From Chlorops oryzae (lineage: Eukaryota; Arthropoda; Insecta; Diptera; Chloropidae), in NCBI GenBank assembly GCA_020466095.1, contig CM035808.1:29338959-29402958 (forward strand): a DNA stretch of 64,000 bases. The letters run 5' to 3'. The position numbers were made by a program, and so were the translations under genes. Below the pieces are notes generated by a model. It searched no databases and was not told the origin of the DNA. It was given only the letters and a program-made list of their open reading frames with translations. Numbering within the stretch: position 1 is the first letter of the stretch; each line of letters starts with the position of its first letter. Shown in pieces: positions 35,725 through 46,900 of the stretch.

Positions 35725-38700
35725 CTTCACCATCACTCATCATCATCACTTTCTTCGGCACTATCGCTGTCGTTATCATTATCATTATCATGTTATCGTT
35801 ATGATTATCGTTATCATTATCACCAAGTTCACCGTTCTGCACATTACGATTGTTACGCTCGCCATCACCGTCCCCATCACCATTGCTATCATAATCATCA
35901 TCGTCCTCTTCATTCTCATTTTCGTTTTCATCGGCTTCCTCTTCGTCATCGGATTCTTTATTATCTCTATCTGTATTATTACTTCGCTCATTGTCCCCGA
36001 TGACTCTTGGGTTTTGTTCGGGCTGTTGAATCTTAAGAAGCGAACGCGACTCGTTATGGGTTTCTTTATCGTTCGATGGTGGCTGTTGTAGCCGTTCCAC
36101 CGCCATAGCGATAACATTTTCTTTCATATGATTTTGTATGTGATTTATTAATTTCTCTTTGCGTGAGACGTACGCTCCGCACAGGTCGCAGCCCCATTGA
36201 AAAGGTCCGAACGGTTTCGTGACGCGCGCATCTGCAACTTTATGCTCAATCCATTCCCGTTTCGTTTCGAAACGTTGATTACAACGCCGGCAATGTAAAT
36301 GTTCATCGGTTTCGATTTTGGGTGGCTTCGGTAGGTTCGTCACCTCGTCTTTGTGCAGTTCATAAAGATGTCGCCTCAAATTGTTATTGCTGATGAACGT
36401 TGATGGGCAATATTCGCATTTAAGTTCGCGTTTGCGTTTCTGGTATTTTGAAGCAGAGTTGGGCATAAGTCCCACCGCTTGTAATCCCAGCAGACGTTGA
36501 TGGTTGATCTGGGTCTGAGCTTGCGATAGATTCGATGAATTCGCATCGCTCTCGACTTGATTCTATTTAAGAAGAAGAATTTCATTCGATTAAAATATTC
36601 TCCAATGAATTTATAATATATATATATAGAATATGTTTATTATTTTGCGACTGGTGTGGAGGCATCTGCTTGAAATACACAAATGTCCTTCCCATATTTA
36701 ATTTGGAGGCAAAAAACTTTTTAAAAAAGTATAATTTTCGCTTGCCAAACAGTCGACTGACATGGACATTTTGTTTCGCACCTCGCTGCACAAGTCCAAA
36801 AGCTCACCTGTTTGCTATCACCTCTGAAATGCCATTTACGATGCACTTTAAGTGCCGTCATTTGAGTGAACGTCTTCGTGCACAAATCGCATGCATACTC
36901 GCCCATTTCGTTCACGCAATCTAAGTAGAACTGATTCGGATCTGCTGGGCCAGTATCGAACATCGAGGCCAATGGATTATCGGTATAGAGTTCCTGTTCG
37001 TGCATTTGAATGTGTTTTGAGAAGAGCTCCTGATCGATAAAGCGCTGCCCACAAATGGTACATGCGACCTCGGGTAGTCGTATCTTCATATTGCCGCCGC
37101 CGCCGCCACCACCACACCAGCACCAGCAGCACCACCACCACCTAAAGTGTCATCATCATTCTCATTTGAGTTGTCATCATCGTCGTCATCGCCTGTTTTA
37201 TGTCGATATATTTGCGTATTTTCAGACTGAGCGCCAGTTGCATTTATGGGCTTTCGATTACACGTTGGAATGTGATTTTCAAGCATTTGACTATCAAAGA
37301 AGACTTTCTTGCACAGTACACAATCTGAAGGCTCAGCGATCTGTGGATGTTTCTTATAGCGATGAACCTAGGAAAGACAGGCATTTGTTTTTTTAGCCAT
37401 TGGTTTTAAGCAACATAATTTTTTTTCTTACCCAAAGACTCTTTCGTCCACTGTAAACATTACCGCAATCCTTGCAGGAATAATCATTCGAATCGAATTC
37501 ATCATGCGAGTTTATGTGTATTGCCAATTTCTTGTTGGTATTGAAATTTGAGGGACAATACTTGCATTGATACCAATACAGCGGCGCATTCGAAGAGCCC
37601 ATCGATGAGTTATCGGCAGTACCAACTCCACCCACACCACTCACTACTGGCGTCGAAAGACCAGATTGCTGATCGACACCACCTACGGAACCAGTGTCGC
37701 CGGCTGTCGCCTCTTCATTTTCCTGTCCAATTGTAGCATTCTTTCCGTGCGCTGTACGCTTATGTTGCATCAATTGCTGTTCATTACGGAAAATATTATT
37801 GCAGACATCGCATTCGTATTGTTTCACGATCATTTCGTCGCGCAGCAATTTATTATGGATTTTGAACATATGAACTTTTAGACCTTTTTCATAAGCGAAT
37901 TCCGCTTCGCAGAGTTTGCATTTTATAAATTGAACGTTTCGTATTTGATGCTCGTTAAGCATATGGAAGCGATATGACTTCTTCGACGAGAATCGGCGTT
38001 GGCAAATGCGACAACGCATGCGTCGGAAACGTCTGTCGGCTGCTTGCTCTAGGTTTCGTTTAAATGCAGCTTGCTGCTGAGCCTTCGCAATGTCCTGAAG
38101 ATTGTGTATGGAATTTTTCAAAACGCTATTGCCGCCGCCGCCGCCGCGCCACCAACTCCGCCACCGTTTGTCGGTGTAATGGTCAGCGAACTTGGTGTTT
38201 TAGCACGAGCTGCAGCCATTGCAGCTGCCTGAGCGGTTTGGGCTGCGGCTGTATGAGAACGCATGTGATTGGATAGTCCAATGTTATTGCTGAAGACAGC
38301 ACTACAAATAGGACATTCCTTCAAACTTGAGAACTGATTGTTGCTGCCTGCACTGGTGCTATTATCTACTCGCATTTTCTTAGCTACCTGTTCGTCATCA
38401 GCGTCATCATTATCATCATCTGAAAAGCAGTAAAAAAAAAAAAATAATTTAATTAAATAAATAAGAATAAAAAAATAAAAAATAAAACGTAAATTTTCAT
38501 TATGGACTAAAATGGTATGATTGATTGATCTTCTTACCGGCCGTTCCGCCATTTGTAATTGACATTAAATCCTTCATTACGTAATCATAACGACCTGTAT
38601 ACGCGTTCGAAGTTGAATTTGCATTTTCCGGTACTTTCACTGCATCGGCGTTGACAATGTACTCGAAGCCAGTGTGACGGGTTTTATCACCAGAATGTAC

Positions 38701-40877
38701 AGTTACCATGTGTTCGCGTAAATTGGACAGGCGCGGATAGCCGGTTCCACATTTAACGCATTTATAAGTTTGTGGCAATTGATCAGGATGCTTTGACTCC
38801 ATGTGTCGGAGAACATTATTATAATTGTTATACTGTTGGCCGCATATCGGGCAGGCTTGCGGCATCCGTGAAAAGTATTGGGATTTCTGTGGGGCTGAAC
38901 CAGCATTTGAGTGATTACTCCGAGACTCATCAGCGGAAGAGGCACCACCTGCTGCTGTGTGTGGGAGAAATTTTAGTTAATTTTGCTTTTCGCATCAATA
39001 AACTAAAATGGAAAATAACAATTAAAAAAGGTTTTAATTATTATTACCTGTGGAGGTTTTCTTTCCGGGTGAGTTATCAGCACTATTCGTTTGGAAATGT
39101 ATTGGCTGAGTCGGATTCGGTGTTGCGACTTCGCCAACATCAGCCAGATGCTTTTCATAAACGTGATCAATGAATTTCTGATGATTGTCGAATTTCGCTT
39201 CGCAGGTCAGACAACGCAATGTGACAATGCATTCCATATTGTTGTAATGCCGTTTACGCTCAGCGGGATCTTCAATGTTCAAGGCGCAGAAATTGCAAGC
39301 CAGCGATGGAACTTCTTTCAAAAGCGCATCGCCATGCTCGTCGTAGACATGTGTACGGAATTCAAGTTTCAAGCGGAATTTCTTCGGACACAATTTGCAT
39401 TCGTACATTTTGTTGACCAGCAAGTCTTTCGCCCTCAATTTTTCGGGCACAGCTGCTGCGGTGGCCTTAACCGCTGCTGCAAAATCTTGATTCTTCTCCA
39501 TTAAAGCGTGCAGCACTTTGTACAGGTTTATACAATTACGACGCTTTAAATGGGAAATAAACAGTGCTTTGGACTCATTCAGCTTCAAACAGTTAAAGCA
39601 GAGATTTCGCGGCAAAGTTGCATACTTCTTACGCATGTGTGCCATAAAATTTTTGTATGTTGAATAAAATTTACTGCAACAGCGGCATGTCATTGTCTGA
39701 TATTGTTGCAGGAATTCCTCGTTTTGCTGCAAGAATACGATTTTCTCATCCGTCAGTAAGTGTTGGTATTTCTCCGGACTGTCGTAATCATAACCGCCCG
39801 ATTCGTTCTTCTTGAATGCGTTCACGATCTCTTGACGGTATTTTTGTGCCGATAAAAGTGAAGCCGAATTGGTCAGCTGGTCAGTGGGTGTGCCAGCAGC
39901 GACACTAGTGTTACGCTGACTGGCTAGAACAGCTGCGAAAGCTGCGGTAGGTTTTGTTATTGGCGTATTATTTGGCGTTGATGTACAAAGCTCAAACAAA
40001 TTCGGATGCAGTGTACGTTCATGACGGCGTGCATTCGCACGTGTCGAGAACTTCAGGTTACAAGCGCGGCAAGATGCTTCTTTAACAGGATCAATAGTGG
40101 CTGAGATAGGTACTGCTGCTGCTGCTTGCTGTTGATTTGCATAGCCAAATAAGGATCCATCCTGGAAATTATGTGCGATATTTTAGACCAAATTTCAGAC
40201 AATGTATCATTGGACATATTTACCAGAGGTTCTTCGCCTTCTTCTTCTGTACGTTCCAAGAACAACGTTGGGTCGACCATTTCTTCACACTCATCTGGAT
40301 GTGGTTGTTGTTGCTGTTGCTGTAGTTGTTGTTGTTGTTGACGTTGGACAGATATATCATCGGAATCGTAGGGTTCCTCTTTAATTTGTACTGCAGGTAA
40401 CGGCTGAAAAACATTTAAAAAAAAAAAAGAAGAAACATTATTATAACATCCCTTGAGGTTTGAAAAAAAAAAAAAAAATAAATAAAATGAGGTATAATTT
40501 TTGTGAATAGCAAAGAGGGGCCATAGAAATTGTTTAAGCTAGAATGGAATAAATTAAAAAACAATAATTATTATGGAAAAGCCATTAAAAAACCGCGCGT
40601 TCACGATACAATACATTAAAAGAGGAATATCGTCTGAACAATCGCAGTTCGTTCGTTGAATTTTGACTCGTCGATGGTGCTAGAATTGTTGACATTTCTG
40701 TCATTGTAGGTAAAATAATCGGCGGTTGTGTTATTATCGGTTGAAAGTCTGGAATTGTCGTTGGAAGAGAAACCATTTGATGCTGCTTCATAGGCGGCTC
40801 CAGACGTTGTGATGGTTCTGCGTTGAGCGAAGGTATTGTTAACATTGTTGATGACAACGTTGCTGCTGGTGGAGCAA

Positions 40878-40909
<32 letters not shown>

Positions 40910-43900
40910 CAATCAGGCTGGTCGTGCGGCTGTTCAATTATGATTTTCGGTGTTACAGGCGGCTGTTCGAGAATCTCTTTCAAAAGTTTTCGTGGACTTC
41001 GTATACGCGGCTTTGGAATTCTATGCGTTAATGGGAGCACTGATTGTAAAATGGGTAACGTTACTGGAGTTTTTATATGCCTGATATATTGTCGTTTGGG
41101 TTTTTTTGGCTTAGGTTCCTGATTGAGCAATTCATGTTGCTGAGGTTTTGGCTGTTGAGAAGAATGTTGCTTTGGACTCACATAGACAGTTAATGATTTA
41201 CGCTTTTTCAGCGACGTTATGCCATCCAGTATTGATGACGATAGACCAGAATTGCTCTCATGAAGATCTGCGGTTGGCTCCTGGCTTTGTGCTTGAATCG
41301 TTGTATCCGGTGGCAAATTTGTCTGTGGAAGTTGCTGCTGCTTGGTATCCAACCACAATTGTTGTTTATTTTGCGACACAATACAACGGTTTTTGAAACT
41401 TTGCCAGGAATTGAGGTAACTAATGCAAGCATGGCATATTCGCAAGGAAAGCCGATCCGTGGAGCTGATCTGAAATTGCACAAAAAAAAAAAAAAATTCA
41501 TATTAGTTTACTGTTTTTTTTTTAAATGTAATTTCGATTAAAATACTCAAAACTAATGGGTGATTTTCTATCCAGAAGGGGAACAATACTGGCTCTAATC
41601 AGGCATACACACAAGAATTTGCTCTTTTTTTATTGAACATACCTTTAAAGCTAATTATCTACCTGACAATCTCTGATGGTATACATTTATATCCTTCAAA
41701 CATATATTTTTTTTTTTATTAGCTTATTCTTTGGTCTTTTACCATTATACTATCATTGTTCATTCCTACTTAAATGTACATTTTCACAAAATTAAAAAAG
41801 AAAAAAAAAAGAATATGCTCATTATGGAAACCGCATACACAATTATTTGATATTAAAAGGGACATCGTGATAATGGGAACCCTTAGCGGTCGATGTATTT
41901 AGCTGTAAGTGTGCGATTCCAAATGAATTTTGAATTTTTGATTTCATTTCATTTCAAATTGAATTGATTTTGATTTCTCAATGATGCAATTTAAATAAGA
42001 GACGCATCTTCTATTTAAAGACCCGAACCATTTCGGTAAGATTAAATTTATGGAAAGATAACATGGCCTTTTGTGGCATTTAGTGATGCGAGTACAAAAG
42101 CGGACTCATACTTAATTACTATGGTAGGTATGGCGATTAAGCTTTGGGCGAAGGAAACAACAATTGCAGCTATAGCTCAACTAATGCCACAAACACTGAT
42201 GCAATGTCAATGACCCAAAGTGAAGAATACACACACAAACACATGAACATTTCAAGGAGTTATGTGGCCTTTCGGTGCTCACTTGTATATAATCAATTCT
42301 ACACTATGTACAATGCCATATCAAAGAGCGCTTTACATAGCATTTAAATGTACATACATACATATGTATGTACATATACGCCCCTCCGTGTAAAGTTATG
42401 CTGTTTGTAAGACGGAAACTCACATTTGTTGAATAGCAATTGTTATAGGCCGCCCGAATCTTAATATTCCCAGAGAATTTTTCCCGCGAATTGAAACAAA
42501 AAAATTTCTCCCATTCTAAGCAATAACACGGGAAGCAAAAATTTCGAACATTTTTAATGAAAGGTCATCAAATTCTTTGCTTTATTGAGGTTTAGAATAC
42601 TCCCATTTTTAGCGGCGAAAAATTTCTAGGGAAGATATCCCCGGGGAATATACACTGGTTTAAAAACAAAGAGCCACAAAAATTCATGACTAAGAGGCTC
42701 CCCCTCCAGCTCTCTCAGAAATTAAAAACGCTTGAGAAATGAAACACAAATTTTCCGGTGTTTTTTTTGCTAACAGAACTGGAGAGAGCCCCTTAGTTGT
42801 ATATACTCTACTTCCTGAGAATGGGATGGATTTAGAGCACTGTATATCCTTGAATTCCAATTACCCAATCACTACCACCAATAAGGGTCATCTCCGGGCC
42901 AAGAACGCTAGCCGCTTTGAGGGAGCAACTACCGAACAACTTGAGCCATAACTCTACATAGAATCGTGCCTTATTTTCATTCATAAAAATGTGAAAAATT
43001 CGAACAGATTCGATCCATCAAAATACATAAGCACGAATATGAAGGTTCGGACACCCCACGCCACAAAGCAGCTTCCTTAGACAAGGCTACCTTGACAAAA
43101 AGGCTTTGTTTCTATTCAACTTCAAATGGTTTTGGAATTTCCTTACAATAGCCGCTCGACTATAAGCCATAATACAAGCTTACTTTAAAGCCATTTCAGA
43201 TACATACATAGCCTAATTGGTCAAAAGCGAATAGCGCATTATTCTCGAACCCTCTAGTGTTTGCCAATTATCTTGACAATGGGATGCTGCCTGCAACACA
43301 CCCAGCCACATTATCGCATTGCTTTACAGTCTCATCGCAGCATTATTGCACGCACATAACGACACACACACACACACACACACGCACAACCATCCCCAAT
43401 AGTCCATCGGGTCATTCAACTACACTCCAACTCCTGCAGAGAATCGCTCCTAATCATAATTTCCGAAAGGGTTGTTTTCGCCACCAGACCGAACAACAAA
43501 CCAACCAACGATTTAGCATCCTCCTCGGGTGCACAATAATTGAAAGAAATTCTTTAAGATTTTTTTCGTATATTAAAATCATTCGAACATAGATTTGGAA
43601 TTCCATATATCTTATCTAGAGTATAAAAATAAATCCAATAACCGATTATATATTACACCCAAAATATATATAAAAAAAAAAGATTTGCATTAAATCGTTA
43701 CACAAATACACGAATATTTGTTTAGGTTTCTACGATGCAGTTTTGATTTTCGGCGCCGTGTCCTTGCATATCGTCTGAGCGACGAATTCAATAACAGTTC
43801 GAGTTGGTCGACCTGCCATTCCCTTAATGAGATATTCGTAGTTCTGGCCATTCGTGCACATGACGCCCGTCGCGTCGATGTGCATCCATTGGCCACAGGG

Positions 43901-46900
43901 AACGAACTCTCGTAGAAATGCTGCAGCCTTGGCTGGGCGACATCCGCGACCGATGCCGTAGTTCTGGACGTCCGTGGCACGGTTGGCTGTTATCAATTGG
44001 CTGTAGTAGTCCCATAATGGCATACGCCAGACACGATCGCCCGTATGCATGCTGGCATGCTTGATTTGTTGCCATAGAATCTCCGAGTTGGTGAACACTC
44101 CGCAAGCGGCCTCATCGAGCGCGTCGCGCATTTGTCCGGACGTGGTGCCGATGTCCAAAATGAATTTCGGACAGAAATTCTGAGCGTAGAGCAGTGCATC
44201 CGCTAGAACTAAAACGTCCTCATGATCGGTGCCCTGGATCTCGATATGTTTGCCATTCATGGCCTTAACGGTGTCGCCGGGACGGAATGCATTGCAGCCG
44301 AGGACATTCTCGCACAATGGGACGAGTCCTCGCAAATTAATTGGCAATCTTAATCCGGCGACAGCACGACATGTCGCAACAACGACTGCCGCGCCAGTCA
44401 TATCGCCACGCATATTATATAATTCTTTGATGTCTTTTAAGCAAAGACCTCCACAATCGTAGGTAATTCCTTGTCCAACTAAAACAATTGGACGCTCATC
44501 AGCCGAAGTACCGAAATAGCTAAGCTCCAGGAAAATTGGTGCCTCACAGGATGCCTTTCCAACGGAAAGGAACGCATTCATGGATTGACTCTCGGCCCAT
44601 CCTTCGACTTTAACTTCAACATTGACCCCCGACTTACAAAGGACCTCGACGACGTTCTGCGCGAATGCGGTTGGCGTCAATAGATTCGATGGCATCTCCT
44701 GTAGCTGTCGGGTTAGGTTCTGCGCCGCAGCCTTCTGCAATCCAATGCGCCATCCTTCCAAGTCGCATACTTCATCGCGGAACGTATACAGATCGATCGT
44801 GGGCACTCGGATACGATATTTTGCCTGTCGTAAGTCCTGATATTTCCATATTCCCAATGCGGCTCCTTCGGCCGCCGATTCGGCGTGTCCACAATTTTCT
44901 ACGTCAATGCGATCGGTATCCAAATTGCAAAGTTGTATGCAAGCATGGGCTACCGAACGGCGAATAGCCTCTTTCTGCTCGTCAATCACCTCGTAGGGAT
45001 TATAGCCAAGACATTCCTTTCCCAATCCAACAACAGCCACAGCTATATAGTAGGGATTCTTTTCAGGCTCGACGCCGAAGAGGATGCGAGTCTCACCTCG
45101 CTTCGGCATGGGTCCTGACATACGTAGCACCTCCAGCATGCGGCCGCCAGTCTTTTGGATATTATACCGCCATGCCGCCGGCGTCAGGACGCCGCTGTCC
45201 GACTTGTCTTCCTCATCAGCGTAAACCCCAAGGACAAGACTACGCGAAGGCGGGTCGGCACATATTTCAGTAGCTGCCAATTGCTGCATAGATGTCAACA
45301 TTTGCGACGCAAACGCACGAATTTGACTGCTAATACGCGAGTCACCGACAAAGAATAATTTTCTTATACTCGAAGGACAAAACATTGTTTGTTTTTTTTT
45401 TTTCTAATATTTTTTTTTTTAGTTTTTTCTTTTTAACAAGGCCCTAAAAGCACTCTCGTCTTTTACTTCAAAAAGTATTATATAAAATAAAAACTATTCA
45501 AGATATCAAAACAAAACGACAGGACATAGGATGTTAACAAAAACAGAAAATGTTTATCCAGCTTCAAAATTTATTTCAAATAAAAATTTTAATGGAGCCG
45601 AATTTATATATTTGAACTTAAAATCAATTCTGATCGATCAATTTTAAATGGACTTCGTGCATGTTCTTAACAAGTCTACTTCGATTGTGGGTTTTTTTTT
45701 TTAAAGTCATGGATAACTAAAAATTAGTTTCGATTAAAGAAAAATTTTAACTAAATTCAAAGGACTTCTAGATATACTAACAAAAGAAAATGACTCGAAA
45801 CACAGTGTTCTTCTGGCGGGATTTACGCTGTAAAGCCTGAAATTCACTAATGAGTTTTTTTACGTAGAGAAAAGATTGTAGAGTGCAGAATATCTACCTT
45901 TGTTGTGAACACTGAAGACCGGTTCTACGATTCTTCAGCTCTACGTAGAGCTGCCGTCGATATATTTTGAGTAAAGCTCTAATATGTGCCGCACGACTTT
46001 ATACACTGCAAACGTAATTTTCTCTACTGTAGAGTCATAGAGAAAATATTCTTCTGTGTAAACAGTCTTGGAGTACATAGAAGAGCTCTACTCACAATAT
46101 GGCGACGGCAGCCCTACGTAGAGCTGAAGAATCGTAGAAACGGTCTTCAGTGTTCACAACAAATGTAGATCCTCTGCACTCTACACTCTTTTCTCTAGGT
46201 AAAAAACTCTATAGTAGATTTCAGTTTTAAGGCATTTCTAATAGTACGGGAAAACCCGTAAGGCCTGAAATTTTTCTTCCATTATTTTTTGATACAATAT
46301 TGAAGCATAGAATTCTTGTATGAATCAGTTGTATAAAGTACAGTTTGACCGGTAATGTCGAAAACTTCAGATCATCATCTTAAGATGATGAATTCTGTAT
46401 ATAAAACAATAGGTATTGCCTAGGCCATATAGAAAACCTTCTGCTGTAGATAAATGGCCTAAATTCTGAAATTTCGCCTTAAGTGGTAAGCGAAATCAGT
46501 AATGCACGAACTTCCAATGACATCGCTGTGTTAAAAACAAGGCATTCCGTAAGGAGTTCTTCGCATGAAGTTTCTTTAGAAAAATTCAGATTTTTCCCTC
46601 TGGGCGGGTACTCTATTGATGATGGAATTTTTAATTACTGGCAGTGAACGGATTGACTGAGAGTTTTAAATACAGCCCGTTTCTAAATATTCCCGGAGAG
46701 TTTTTGCGTGCGGATTTGAAAAAAAAAATTTGCCTTTCTATGCAGATTGAATCAAGGGAGCGAAGATTTCAATCATTTTTAAGCAGAGGTCATCACATTC
46801 TTTTATTTTTTGATGCTTAGAACATTTCCTTTTACCGCGTAAAAATATTTCTAGGGAAAAAATTCCCGGGTAATATTCATTTAGAATAAGGCTGATAATT

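Noticed and set aside
35599..36003. His/Arg and Ser-rich plus-strand frames opposite the acidic block
   Set aside because: Antisense shadows of the Asp/Glu-rich and GAT-repeat coding sequence in exon 8 of the zinc-finger gene.
40616..40912. Frame beginning with a long Cys run
   Set aside because: Alternate reading of the CAG/GCT repeat within exon 2 of the zinc-finger gene; not a cysteine-rich protein.
43690..45358. Shorter frames on both strands around the aminopeptidase
   Set aside because: They overlap the 551-codon M17 frame in other phases and show no domain.
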